64,000 bases of DNA from Silvanigrella aquatica (lineage in GTDB: Bacteria; Bdellovibrionota_B; Oligoflexia; Silvanigrellales; Silvanigrellaceae): NCBI RefSeq assembly GCF_001907975.1, contig NZ_CP017834.1, forward strand, positions 671,407-735,406, read 5' to 3'. The translations under genes were made by a program, and so were the position numbers. The notes beneath the pieces are model-generated. The model did not search any database and was not told the origin of the DNA. It saw only the letters and a list, made by a program, of their open reading frames with translations. Position 1 is the stretch's first letter. The number at the start of each line of letters is the position of its first letter. Shown here in pieces: positions 52,612-62,446 of this stretch.

Positions 52612-54132
52612 ATGAAAAAAATACTCTTATCTTCGTCTTTTGCTTTTTTTTGTCTTTTCTCTTTTAATTTAATGGCTAATCAATCTAATAGTATTATTTA
52701 TTATTGTGAAAGTCATTCGCTCAATGCTTGGGATGAAGATACTATTCTCGCCTGTCGTGGAAGTTTTTATCCCGCTGTTTTAAATTCATTATTGTATCTT
52801 GATAATAATGTAGAATTAAGACCTCTTTCTCTAGAATCATTTGATTGGGATTTTAAAAATAAATATTACAAATTGAAATTAAAGGAAAACCTGTATTTCC
52901 ATAACAATCGTAAAGTCACTTCAAAAGATTTAGAATTTAGTATTTTAAGGCATCTGTTTGCAAAATATCCAAATACAGGAAATACGATGCAAATAAACTT
53001 AAAAGGAAGTGAAAAAATCAGGCATGGTCAGGAATACAAATCCGGGTTAGTTGAAGGGTTAAAAATATTAGATGAGAGAACAGTTGCTATTGTTCCTGCA
53101 AAATTAAATCCTTATTTTTTATATTCGCTATCACATTTTAGTTTTTCATTAGTGCCTATGGAGGAGCTTAATTCAGATTTGCTTACCTGGAAAAAATGGC
53201 CCGTAGGGTCAGGACCATATAAAATAATTGAAGCTGATTACCAAAAAAAAATATTTTATTTGTCATTAATTAATAAATTACAATACCCTAAAGCGGCTCA
53301 TCATATTATATATGAATTAAATAGAATATATGAGCCCGATATCACTTTAAAGGATTCTATTGCAGCAAATACCCCAAAATACAAACAAGATGAATTGCTT
53401 GTCCCGTTATATAGAAGAGTGATTGAATTTAATTATGGCAACTCTTTAGGAGCTAATAAGCATTTTAGAAGAGCTGTTTCCTTAGCAATGAGTAGGAATG
53501 AAATTACAAAATCAGTTGATATTCCTGTTAAGCCTCTTTATGAATTATTAACCCCAGGTAATATTGGCCGATTGAATCTTAAAGAAGATATTCAATTAAC
53601 AGACTCCATAGAATCTTTTAAAAGAGTTTTAGGTAAAAATTTTATGATAAAAATTTTTAAAATTCCATATACTGAAGATTCGTCTTATTTAGGATCAAAA
53701 TATCGAGACGTTATAAAAACGCAACTCAAAAATGCAGGTCTTAACATTCAATTTATTGAAGTCTCTAAGAATATATACAATCCTTTTGGAAGTGAATTTA
53801 AAGATTCCCCATTTTATTTATTATCAACTGAAACCGATTTTTTTGATCCTATTTTAAATTTTGCAAAATATAGTAAAATAAGTCCTTCAATAAATTCTCA
53901 TGGTAATGACAAAATATTAGAAACTCTATTAGATGAAACGAAAGAAGCATCAAGCAGAGATATTTTAAATGAAAGATTGAAAAATATATCAAGGTATTTT
54001 TATGATAATAGAATTTTGGTTCCCTTGTTTGAAATACCTACTGTCGCTTACTATAACCCTTTTAAAATTTCATCTATCGGGAATCAATTTGGAGGAGTGA
54101 TATTTTATTTGCAACATTTGGAATTAAATTAA
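52612..54132 (+). CDS. Peptide/nickel-type solute-binding protein (SBP_bac_5)
   Basis: A 506-residue periplasmic protein with a signal peptide ending near LMANQ. The SBP_bac_5 fold is indicated by YKLKLKENLYFHNNRKVTSKDLE, WPVGSGPYKIIEADY, HFRRAVSLAMSRNEITK and a C-terminal WDP-less oligopeptide-binding region. No ABC permease genes are adjacent. A hybrid histidine kinase follows after 42 bases on the same strand, which suggests that this protein may present a ligand to the kinase rather than only to a transporter. Confidence 0.85.
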   Translation: MKKILLSSSFAFFCLFSFNLMANQSNSIIYYCESHSLNAWDEDTILACRGSFYPAVLNSLLYLDNNVELRPLSLESFDWDFKNKYYKLKLKENLYFHNNRKVTSKDLEFSILRHLFAKYPNTGNTMQINLKGSEKIRHGQEYKSGLVEGLKILDERTVAIVPAKLNPYFLYSLSHFSFSLVPMEELNSDLLTWKKWPVGSGPYKIIEADYQKKIFYLSLINKLQYPKAAHHIIYELNRIYEPDITLKDSIAANTPKYKQDELLVPLYRRVIEFNYGNSLGANKHFRRAVSLAMSRNEITKSVDIPVKPLYELLTPGNIGRLNLKEDIQLTDSIESFKRVLGKNFMIKIFKIPYTEDSSYLGSKYRDVIKTQLKNAGLNIQFIEVSKNIYNPFGSEFKDSPFYLLSTETDFFDPILNFAKYSKISPSINSHGNDKILETLLDETKEASSRDILNERLKNISRYFYDNRILVPLFEIPTVAYYNPFKISSIGNQFGGVIFYLQHLELN

Positions 54133-54174
54133 TAATAAATTTACAATAAATTTTAATTTTTAGGAAAAATTTTC

Positions 54175-56532
54175 TTGAAGCTAAGACCAATTTCAGAAGA
54201 AATTTTAAATCGTTCCGCACGAAATGGAATTTTCTTTGCCTCATTTTCATTGAGTCTCATATTAATTATATTATTTCTTTACATTTATGACATCTTTTTT
54301 GGAAGAACTGAAAAATTAGTAAAGGGATATATTCCTGAAATAACATCAGCATTAATCATGGGTGATTATCTCTTTGCTAAAAAATTATTGTCATCTATTG
54401 AAAAAAGTAACTATTTTTCCACATTATACATTAGCGAAGGCGTTAGTAACAAGATAGTAACATTAAATGGAGAGAAATTATCAATAATAAATAAGTTAGA
54501 TTCATCAAGTAAATATTCTTTTTATATTTTAAGATTTGATGTGCTTTTTTTTACTTCAACTCCACTAGGTAGTAAAAGTTCTCTAGAAAAAATGTACTTA
54601 GTTAGTGTTCAGAAAGTTAACTGTTTTATTATTATACTCTTTATATGTGTACTATTTTCAATATGGTGCTTCATGTTTTTATATATGAAAAATCAGAGTA
54701 AAAAAAATTATGAAAAAATGTTTATTCCAATTAAAATGTTATCTGAAAATATAAAAGAAATATCATCATGTAAGGAAAAATATACTAAGTTTGTTACGTA
54801 TTCCGAGCTTGATCTTATTTATAAAAATTTTAACAATGTCTATATTGAACTTGCTAAAGCACAAGAACAATTGAAACAAATGGAAATGATGCGAGTGATA
54901 TCGACAACAATTCAAATGCTGGCGCATGATTTAAGACATCCTTTCGCTCATATTAAAAATGCTCTTCATGTTATGTTGAGATTATCTAGTTATGATGAAA
55001 TAAGACAATATATTAAGGATACAGGTCGTGCCATAGAAAAAGATATTTTAAAAGTAGAAAATATGCTTTCTGATTTATTGCACTTCAGAACAGAAGGACG
55101 GCCTAATTCTATTAATACAAGTTTTTATAAACTCGTTTATTCTGTTATAAAAAGCTGTTTTGAAGTGCAAAGTAAAACTGAAATTCAATTGAAATATAAT
55201 TTCAATCATAAATTTTTAATTCACATTGATTTTCAAAAAATGGAGCGTGTTTTATCTAATATTTTCTCCAATGCAATTGAAGCAATGGGAGGAAAAGGAA
55301 AAATAGAAATTACAACTAGAGAATTTAAAGACAATGGAATTCTTAAATTTGAAATATGTATTGCAAATACAAATTCACATATTGATGACAATTGTAAAGA
55401 TAAAATATTTGATCTTTTCTTTACAAAGGGTAAAAAACGTGGCACGGGACTTGGATTAGGAATTGCTAAAGAAATTGTTCAACAGCACGGAGGAAGAATA
55501 TTTTATAATTCTTCAATATCTCAGGGTGTAAAATTTTATATTCACTTGCCTCAGCCTAATACAACAGCAGAAGATCATATTGAAGATTTATATTTTCCAA
55601 GTGAAGCAAATTATTTTGAGACTCATTTTGATTCTCATTATAATTCTTCTCAAATTGAATATGAAAAAAAATCAAATAATATTGAAAGTAAAATTTTAAA
55701 TTATTTAGCTCATGATCATTCTAGCAAAAAATATAAAATTTTGATTCTTGAGGATGATGAAGTTTATGTTAAGAATTTTTCATCACTTATTTCTTCTGAA
55801 GATTTAAATAATTATTTTTCAATTTATTCTTATAGTGATTACAACTTAGCTATGGAAGCTGTTTATAAAATCGATCCAGAATATATTATTTGTGATATTG
55901 ATTTAGGTCTCGATCATTTAAATGGGTTTGATTTTGTTAAAAAATTGAGAGAGGATGGAAACAACGCAAAAATTTGTATTCATACCAATAGATTTTTAAA
56001 ATGCGATTTAGAGAGAGCCATAGAAGTTAAATCTGATTTCTTTATTGCAAAACCTATGTCGCGATTTCAATTTTTGCGATTTATTTGCTCGCATTTAATT
56101 CCACATGATTTTGAGGAATCGATTCAAGATCAAATTATTGAGAGACAAAGAAATCTCAGAACAATAGTTGTCATTGACGATGAAGATGCTTATCATCAAT
56201 TTTGGAAAGTGACGGTGACCGATGCGCACGTGATGACATTTTTGCATCCTGATGCTGCATTAGAGTTTTTTTATAATAATTTGGAACTCGTTCAAAATAT
56301 AGAGTGCATTATTGTTGATTTTTATTTTGACAACAGCGGTCAAAATATCTGTGAGACAAATTTTCTTGAAAAACTGAAAGACTTCAATTTTACAAAACCT
56401 GTCTTTGTTTCAACCAATGCCATATTAAATAAAGAAACAGCGCGTTATTTTTCAGGGGTCATAAAAAAAGAGCCTTATTCTATGAAAAAGCTAAAAGAAA
56501 CATTCTCTAATCAATTTGATTTACAAAATTAA
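54175..56532 (+). CDS. Hybrid sensor histidine kinase with two receiver domains
   Basis: A 785-residue membrane kinase starting at TTG with AGGAAAA upstream. Two transmembrane helices (about 18-41 and 150-172) enclose a short periplasmic domain. The HisKA region contains LAHDLRHPFAHIKN with His251; the ATPase has NIFSNAIEAMGGKG (N box) and GTGLGLGIAKEIVQQHGGR (G boxes). Two receiver domains follow: the first with acidic LEDDE, phosphoacceptor Asp574 and a later FIAKP Lys; the second with VIDDED, Asp715 and IKKEP. The output is not obvious, as no DNA-binding domain is present. Encoded just after a solute-binding protein. Confidence 0.9.
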   Translation: MKLRPISEEILNRSARNGIFFASFSLSLILIILFLYIYDIFFGRTEKLVKGYIPEITSALIMGDYLFAKKLLSSIEKSNYFSTLYISEGVSNKIVTLNGEKLSIINKLDSSSKYSFYILRFDVLFFTSTPLGSKSSLEKMYLVSVQKVNCFIIILFICVLFSIWCFMFLYMKNQSKKNYEKMFIPIKMLSENIKEISSCKEKYTKFVTYSELDLIYKNFNNVYIELAKAQEQLKQMEMMRVISTTIQMLAHDLRHPFAHIKNALHVMLRLSSYDEIRQYIKDTGRAIEKDILKVENMLSDLLHFRTEGRPNSINTSFYKLVYSVIKSCFEVQSKTEIQLKYNFNHKFLIHIDFQKMERVLSNIFSNAIEAMGGKGKIEITTREFKDNGILKFEICIANTNSHIDDNCKDKIFDLFFTKGKKRGTGLGLGIAKEIVQQHGGRIFYNSSISQGVKFYIHLPQPNTTAEDHIEDLYFPSEANYFETHFDSHYNSSQIEYEKKSNNIESKILNYLAHDHSSKKYKILILEDDEVYVKNFSSLISSEDLNNYFSIYSYSDYNLAMEAVYKIDPEYIICDIDLGLDHLNGFDFVKKLREDGNNAKICIHTNRFLKCDLERAIEVKSDFFIAKPMSRFQFLRFICSHLIPHDFEESIQDQIIERQRNLRTIVVIDDEDAYHQFWKVTVTDAHVMTFLHPDAALEFFYNNLELVQNIECIIVDFYFDNSGQNICETNFLEKLKDFNFTKPVFVSTNAILNKETARYFSGVIKKEPYSMKKLKETFSNQFDLQN

Positions 56533-56654
56533 GAAATTTTTCCCTGCAAAAGATATCTGTTCAAAAGTTAGCATATAAGTAAATTTTTCATAACTCAGTT
56601 AAAACTATGTGGTGTATTATTTTTCTTGAACAGTATTTTGAATAGGAAAATATT

Positions 56655-57437
56655 ATGCTAAAAAACGTTTATGCCCCTTTATCAGGCGGAGTTTTGCAAG
56701 AAAGAATTATGGAAATTATTTCAAATAATTTAGCGAATACAAATACAACTGCTTTTAAGGAAGATGATATTGCCTTTCAAGCTCAGGAGGCAAATCCATG
56801 GCCGAGTTATGCAACTCCTCATCCTCCCGCGCCTTTTAAAACAAATATGCAAGAATTGTGGCCATTAAAAGGAAATGAAATGGCTTATGTTACTTTGAGT
56901 GAAATTAAAACAGCACATACACAAGGTCCTATGATTAAAACTGGAAATCCATTAGATGTTGCTTTTCAGGGTGACGGATTTTTTGAAGTCATGACACCAT
57001 TTGGTGAGCGTTTGACAAGAGATGGTGGTTTTAGTATCAGCAATGACGGTACTTTAATCACAAAAAATGGTGCTGTTGTTCAGGGTGAAAATGGCGCTAT
57101 TAGTGGATTGAATGGAAAGGATGTCAGTATTTTACCTACGGGCGAAGTTTATGTAGGAAAAAAATTTGTAGATAAATTAAAAATTTTAGCATTTAAAGAT
57201 TCTACATTATTAGAAAGGTTAGGGGAGAACTTGTGGATTCACAATGGCCCTCCAGAAAATTTCAAAATGCCAGAGGGTGAAGTCACTGAAGGATATTTAG
57301 AAGGCAGTAATGTTAATCCCATGAGAAATCTAACAAATATGATTATTGCTCATAGAAGTTATGAAGCATTACAAAAAACCGTTAAAGCTCATGATGAAAC
57401 AATGCAAAATGCAAACAAAATATCGGATGTTCAATAA
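56655..57437 (+). CDS. flgF: Flagellar basal-body rod/hook protein, FlgF-like
   Basis: A 260-residue protein of the flagellar rod/hook family. The N-terminal motif NNLANTNTTAFKEDDIAFQ matches the flg_bb_rod pattern, the middle has NPLDVAFQGDGFFEVMTPFGERLTRDGGF, the FlgF/FlgG signature, and the C-terminus GYLEGSNVNPMRNLTNMI ends with the coiled-coil helix. The proximal rod protein FlgF is the best fit by length. No other flagellar gene is next to it here, so it is outside the usual flg operon in this window. Confidence 0.88.
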   Translation: MLKNVYAPLSGGVLQERIMEIISNNLANTNTTAFKEDDIAFQAQEANPWPSYATPHPPAPFKTNMQELWPLKGNEMAYVTLSEIKTAHTQGPMIKTGNPLDVAFQGDGFFEVMTPFGERLTRDGGFSISNDGTLITKNGAVVQGENGAISGLNGKDVSILPTGEVYVGKKFVDKLKILAFKDSTLLERLGENLWIHNGPPENFKMPEGEVTEGYLEGSNVNPMRNLTNMIIAHRSYEALQKTVKAHDETMQNANKISDVQ

Positions 57438-57790
57438 AAAATTTTGTTTCTTTTTTTAAATAATTGTTAAAATAAATTGAAAATTATTTTATCTTATTAT
57501 TTGTTTTGTTTTTAGTATAAATATTGATATTAAGTTCATTATTTGTGCTCTCTTGTCTGTACTAAAAATGAATATATAATAAAATTTATGACAATTCTAT
57601 TGTCATAAATTTTATTAATCAAAAAATTTTTTTTATTAAATAAATTTTTATCTTAATGAATGTGTTTTATGAGAAAGGAAAAAAAATTGCTTATTATGAA
57701 TAATTTTTATTTTTGTTTTTTATTTGTATAATTATCATATTTTTATATATTTATTACAATATTAAGATTTGATTATTAGGGAAAAATAAA
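57438..57790. other. AT-rich intergenic region with one long inverted repeat
   Basis: A 353-base region between flgF and the HxlR gene. Apart from the inverted repeat at 57577-57617, described separately, I see only A/T-rich sequence. The promoter of the HxlR gene should lie here. Confidence 0.5.
57577..57617. repeat. 41-bp near-perfect inverted repeat
   Basis: 19-base arms (57577-57595 and 57599-57617) are fully complementary around a 3-base loop TCT; the core is TTTATGACAAT/ATTGTCATAAA. It could be a flgF terminator, though it lies 140 bases beyond the stop codon, or an operator. Confidence 0.7.
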
Positions 57791-58120
57791 ATGGTGAAAA
57801 TGAAAAGAAAAGAAAATATAGAGGGATGTTCTGTAGAGTGTACTTTAAATGTTCTTTGTGGGAAATGGAAGGGGATTATCATATTTCATTTACTTAAATA
57901 TGGAATACTTAGATTCAGTGAGTTACAAAAATTACTTAAGAATATTGTTACGCAACGGATGCTTACAATGCAACTTCGTGATCTCGAAAAAGAAGGAATC
58001 GTATCAAGACATATTTATCCTACAGTTCCACCAAAGGTGGAGTATTTTTTAACCGATAAAGGAAAATCTTTAGCAGTTATCATTCAAGGATTAAATGATT
58101 GGGGTAGTGACTATTGTTGA
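57791..58120 (+). CDS. HxlR-family transcriptional regulator
   Basis: A 109-residue winged-helix DNA-binding protein. The HxlR signature is clear: CTLNVLCGKWKGIIIFHLLK, then RFSELQKLLKNIVTQRMLTM with the recognition helix, LRDLEKEGIVSRHIYPTVPP and the wing VEYFLTDKGKSL. Two N-terminal cysteines (CSVEC) and another in LCGKWK could sense redox or electrophiles, as in some relatives. It lies upstream of the TolC-like gene on the same strand, 158 bases away, so control of that gene or of itself is plausible. Confidence 0.92.
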   Translation: MVKMKRKENIEGCSVECTLNVLCGKWKGIIIFHLLKYGILRFSELQKLLKNIVTQRMLTMQLRDLEKEGIVSRHIYPTVPPKVEYFLTDKGKSLAVIIQGLNDWGSDYC

Positions 58121-58277
58121 TTCCAAACTGAATCTAAGTAGGATTCTTAAATAATGTAAAAATCAAGTCAGTTAAGATTGAAACGAAAATTCATAAGAAT
58201 AAGGACGCTAAAACTTGAATTGCTGTCACATTTAAGTTAATAAGTGAGTACTATTTTATTTGACTTGGATGGTACAA

Positions 58278-59714
58278 ATGACATTTCATGCTTTTCGAAG
58301 GATTACCTACCCCCTCACTGGGATGGTTACATTTTTGTTTATTTATCAAACTTTTGCTCAAGAAAATGAAAATCAAGATCAAGATCATCCTCCTTTATTA
58401 ATTCAAAATGCGCGTAGCGTAAATTCGAATCAGTTGCTGACATTAGAGTCGGCAATGAATATGACTGAACATTATTCATTTGTGGCAAAAATGTCACAAC
58501 AGGATTTGCTTATCAGCGAAGCTCAAGAAAATGCAGCTTTAAGAAGTATGCTTCCTAATGTTTCTGGAAGTGCAAATTATATGTTTAATAGCAGTTCTGT
58601 TAACCAACTTGTCGGAACCTCACTGGGAGCGCAGTATGGATTTCCTGAAACAAACTCTTCAGCGGGCTCGCTTACGTTAACTCAACCCCTTGTCGGACTT
58701 TATTCCTTGTACAATGGTTTAATGCAATCTTCAGCGTTAACGCGTGCTGCCTTGCAGAATCGCACGCAAAGCCGTGTTGATGCCCGATTTTATGGAGCCC
58801 AAGCGTTTATTAATGCGCAAAAAGCAGAGCAGTTGTTAAAAACGGCGAAATCATCTATTGAAGTTTCTGAAAAACAATTAAAAGATGGAAATGCGCAATT
58901 TAATGCAGGTAAATTAACAAACGCCGATTTGCTTAAATTTAAGCTTGATTATGAGAATTCAAAAACAAATCTCATTCAAGCAGAGACGACTTATAAAGTT
59001 ACTTTAATTACTTTAGCTGAAGCTATTGGCATTAAAAATATTAACTTAATAACTTTAGATGACAGTGATAAATCTGTTTGGGAAGCCAAATCGCAAAAAC
59101 TTCCAAATTTAGAGAAAATATTTAGTCCTGGAATGGCAAAACGCCACGATCTCATTGCAGCAAAAGAAAATGTTGAAGCCTCAAAATATGCAACTCAGCA
59201 AACTTATAGCACCTATTTGCCCACATTAAATTTCGTCGCAACCTATTCAAGAAATTTTTTAGCAAAAGATATTACATATAATAACGTAACGTATAGCGCT
59301 AGCAGTTATTCAGATACACTCTCATATGGGCTTCAACTTACTTGGAATTTAGTTGATTGGGGAGTGAGACAAGCACAAATTAGCAGCACAATCGCATCGG
59401 AACAAAAAGCAAAATATAATTTAGAAAATTTAAGCATGAATGCGCGTATCGATATCACAAACAGTTATTTGCAATTGCAAAATGCCATTCAAGTTTTAGA
59501 TTCTTCTAAGGTGTCGGTGCAATATGCTCAGGATGCTTACTTACAAATGAAAGCGCGTTTCGATAATGGGCAGGTTACTGCTACCGATCTTATTGCGGCT
59601 GCCAATGATCAAACAACCGCGAGAGCAAATTTGGCAAATGCAAAAGGAGCTCTCGATTTGGCATGGATGTCATTTCAAAAAAGCATTGGCGGACAGCTTT
59701 CAACGCTAAATTAA
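58278..59714 (+). CDS. TolC-family outer membrane efflux protein
   Basis: A trimeric outer-membrane channel protein of about 478 residues for type I secretion or efflux. A signal peptide ends near TFAQE; I choose ATG 58278 (GGATGG five bases upstream) over a TTG at 58260. Two outer-membrane-efflux repeats are seen: LTLESAMNMTEHYSFVAK and later repeats of long helices with TNADLLKFKLDYENSKTNLI and TATDLIAAANDQTTARANLA, with Y/W-rich strand regions between (LQLTWNLVDWGVRQAQI). No inner-membrane partner is adjacent. Confidence 0.9.
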   Translation: MTFHAFRRITYPLTGMVTFLFIYQTFAQENENQDQDHPPLLIQNARSVNSNQLLTLESAMNMTEHYSFVAKMSQQDLLISEAQENAALRSMLPNVSGSANYMFNSSSVNQLVGTSLGAQYGFPETNSSAGSLTLTQPLVGLYSLYNGLMQSSALTRAALQNRTQSRVDARFYGAQAFINAQKAEQLLKTAKSSIEVSEKQLKDGNAQFNAGKLTNADLLKFKLDYENSKTNLIQAETTYKVTLITLAEAIGIKNINLITLDDSDKSVWEAKSQKLPNLEKIFSPGMAKRHDLIAAKENVEASKYATQQTYSTYLPTLNFVATYSRNFLAKDITYNNVTYSASSYSDTLSYGLQLTWNLVDWGVRQAQISSTIASEQKAKYNLENLSMNARIDITNSYLQLQNAIQVLDSSKVSVQYAQDAYLQMKARFDNGQVTATDLIAAANDQTTARANLANAKGALDLAWMSFQKSIGGQLSTLN

Positions 59715-59728
59715 TAACTTTTCATAAA

Positions 59729-61183
59729 TTACTCATCGAGATCATGAGGCATAAAATCTCGTACCGCTCTAAAGTTTTTATGTGGGCCATAGTGAATTAA
59801 ATTTGTTAATTTACTTGTGTATAAACAAGCGTAGTTTTCAACTTGAGCAGCAAAACGTGAATTTTGTCTACCTGTTTTCATGAGTTCTCCCCAAATGGGG
59901 TGGAGTCCTAAGTGATAATTGCGAATTTCTTTTTTTTCTTGTTCTCTTAATTTAAGTAAATCATAACCAACTTTCTTTATTTTTTTATCTAGGTTTTCAT
60001 TTTTATCAAGAGTATGAGTTGCTCCTTTTTCACGTGATTGAATATCTAATCTTTCAAATTCGTTTTCAAGCAGGACGCGTTTTTCATTTAAAGAATCACA
60101 TAAAATATATTGTTCTTTTAACTCATATGTTGCAATGATTTCTTTTTCTAGTTCTTCGATAACAAGCATGGTTCTCCAGCCTATTTCTTTTTTACTTCTT
60201 AATATATCACCATAAATGTGATCACCGATATATAATATTTCAGATCCTGTTTTTATGCCCAGCATATTATGAAGTAATTTAAAATGTCCCCCCTGATAAA
60301 CAATCGATTCTTGTTTATCTTTATTTAAGATGTTTACAATGTCGGTATTTTTTAAATAATTTGTTTTTGTATCAACCTCATAAATTTGGTTTTTTGTCAT
60401 AAAAAAGGAGGGTTTTTGTGAGCCTGTAATAATTAAATCAAATAAGGAAATCCATTCTTGATTGGAATCTTTTTTGGTATTACATAAATAGCTCATTACT
60501 ATATTTGTGTAATCCCATAAGCTATTTGTAACGATAAATATTTTTCTGCCTGAAGCTTTTAAATCTTTTAATATTGAAACTAAATTTTTATTGTTTGATA
60601 TGTATTTACTAGGATTATCATATACTTTGTCTTTTATACTTCCATCGCGATGACATAAATCAATGCACATTCTGACGTCGGAATATAAATCAAAATAGGA
60701 TTTATGATTCATTTTGTCGGTTTTGTCTTTAAATTCAACTAATTGAATAAATAAAAAAGCTTCTGCAAGTGAAAATAAAGTATCAATAAGTGCATAATGT
60801 GGTTCTTCATAGACAATGACATTTTCAATATCATATAATTTTCTGCGCTCTTCTCGATTGAGCTCCTTAAATCCATGATAAGCAACTTTAACGTAACGGT
60901 GCCTATCCATTTTTAAAATATTCCCATTTTTTTTGTCAATGACAAGACCTCTAATCATATATTTAGGATCAAATTCCCAACTACAAATTTCTTTGGGATA
61001 TCCAATTTCAATGAGTTTTTTTATGGTCTCATCATACGCTAGTTTTTCAAATGTTTCTGGTTTATAAAGAGCGAGAGTATAATCCATATCAAAGCCTACG
61101 GCTTTAATCGATTTCATATTTAAAGAGCGGTTACAAAATATTCTTTCACAAAATGGAATGTCAGCTTTATTATCAGGAAACAT
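59729..61183 (-). CDS. HAD-family 5'-nucleotidase, cN-II (IMP/GMP-specific) type
   Basis: A 484-residue cytosolic nucleotidase of the eukaryote-like cN-II family (PF05761), which releases phosphate from purine 5'-monophosphates. I start at ATG 61183, with AAGGAG eight bases upstream; an ATG 11 codons earlier has none. HAD motif I is VGFDMDYTLALYKPETFE (nucleophile and acid/base Asp), motif II IVTNSLWDY, motif III the Lys of TGSQKPSFF, and motif IV GDHIYGDILRSKKEIGWR. Relatives occur in intracellular bacteria such as Legionella. It is downstream of the saccharopine dehydrogenase-like gene, 48 bases apart. Confidence 0.9.
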   Translation of the reverse strand: MFPDNKADIPFCERIFCNRSLNMKSIKAVGFDMDYTLALYKPETFEKLAYDETIKKLIEIGYPKEICSWEFDPKYMIRGLVIDKKNGNILKMDRHRYVKVAYHGFKELNREERRKLYDIENVIVYEEPHYALIDTLFSLAEAFLFIQLVEFKDKTDKMNHKSYFDLYSDVRMCIDLCHRDGSIKDKVYDNPSKYISNNKNLVSILKDLKASGRKIFIVTNSLWDYTNIVMSYLCNTKKDSNQEWISLFDLIITGSQKPSFFMTKNQIYEVDTKTNYLKNTDIVNILNKDKQESIVYQGGHFKLLHNMLGIKTGSEILYIGDHIYGDILRSKKEIGWRTMLVIEELEKEIIATYELKEQYILCDSLNEKRVLLENEFERLDIQSREKGATHTLDKNENLDKKIKKVGYDLLKLREQEKKEIRNYHLGLHPIWGELMKTGRQNSRFAAQVENYACLYTSKLTNLIHYGPHKNFRAVRDFMPHDLDE

Positions 61184-61231
61184 GAAAAAACTCTCCTTGA
61201 GAAAAGGGATTCCCAAAGAGGGTTTCCCTTA

Positions 61232-62335
61232 TTAAGAATAGTATTTTCCGAAGCGATTGCCTATAAACTTTTCATAAGAAATATCTTCCTGCCGAATGAG
61301 TCCGGCAGTAGGCAAATGGGCACTGGCATGAAGATCTAAAACACCGCAAATTCCTGCTGCCGTCGTAATTTGAATAGCCCCCCAATGTTCTCCACCAATA
61401 TTTGCATTGTAAATTTTTTTCACGAAACTTTGTTGATAGTATTTATCGTTTTTCTGTCCATCTACAGTCACAAATATAATGACAACATCTTGCGATGTCT
61501 GTGGCAATGATCTTTCAAAAACACTTTTTAATCCATCTCTATCATCAATAAATTTAAGATCATGCAGGAGTGTGCACAAAATTTCACGGTGTCCGGGATA
61601 GCGAATGGATTTATAATCCATATATCTGACTTTATGAGCCCATGATTCTGCTAAAGTACCTAAACCTCCCGAAGTATTAAACGCTTCATATTCTTCCCCA
61701 TCAATACAAAGCTTTTCTTCACCTTCTAATGCGGGGACGAGAGTTAATTTACCATCATGAATCACTTCACAAGGGTTACAGTATTCGTTAATGAGACCTT
61801 CGGTACTCCATGTTAAGTTATATTTTAATCGATTGTGAGGATACATTGGTAAGGCGCCTACACGCATTTTTATAGAATGAACATTATCAAATTGTTGCGC
61901 TAAATGATGCGCAACTATCGTGATAAATCCAGGAGCCAAACCGCATTGTGGTATAAAAGCATTACTTGCATTTTTAGAAAGTTCCTTAATGGCAGCAGTT
62001 GTTTTTACATCTTCGGTTAAATCCAGATAATTTACTTTTAAATTTCGTGCGACTTCAGCAATTCCTTTGTTACAATAAAAGGGAGCGCAACTCAAAACAT
62101 AATCTTTTTCTGATAAAACGCGTTCGATGTCTTTTTGTGACATAAAATCAGCATGATCGTATTTTACATTTTTAAGCAATTGTCCTGTTGTCGAATGGCT
62201 GGCCGCATCTTTGGCAGATTCTTTTGCAGAATCAATGACAGTAACATGATAATCATCGGTTTGCGAAAGCATATTCACAACAAGCTTTCCTATTTTACCC
62301 GCACCAAATACAGCAATATTTTTTTTTAACGACAT
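61232..62335 (-). CDS. Saccharopine dehydrogenase-like oxidoreductase
   Basis: A 367-residue Rossmann enzyme with NAD(P) binding at AVFGAGKIGKLVVNML near the N-terminus. The middle shows SCAPFYCNKGIAEVARN, NYLDLTED, IPQCGLAPGFITIVAHHL and YNLTWSTEGLINEY, which fit the saccharopine dehydrogenase/lysine-ketoglutarate reductase group. The family also covers carboxynorspermidine and homospermidine synthase-type enzymes, so the substrate is open. It is divergent from the arginine deiminase gene, about 110 bases apart, and on the same strand as the nucleotidase. Confidence 0.85.
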   Translation of the reverse strand: MSLKKNIAVFGAGKIGKLVVNMLSQTDDYHVTVIDSAKESAKDAASHSTTGQLLKNVKYDHADFMSQKDIERVLSEKDYVLSCAPFYCNKGIAEVARNLKVNYLDLTEDVKTTAAIKELSKNASNAFIPQCGLAPGFITIVAHHLAQQFDNVHSIKMRVGALPMYPHNRLKYNLTWSTEGLINEYCNPCEVIHDGKLTLVPALEGEEKLCIDGEEYEAFNTSGGLGTLAESWAHKVRYMDYKSIRYPGHREILCTLLHDLKFIDDRDGLKSVFERSLPQTSQDVVIIFVTVDGQKNDKYYQQSFVKKIYNANIGGEHWGAIQITTAAGICGVLDLHASAHLPTAGLIRQEDISYEKFIGNRFGKYYS

Positions 62336-62446
62336 ATGAACGCCTCTCTAAATTTTTATTTTTACTTGATCAGACCCATGTGACCTATGTTAACGGTTAG
62401 AATGTATTTTTGTCACTACGCATGCCATTGGTCAAGGAGTTTGATT

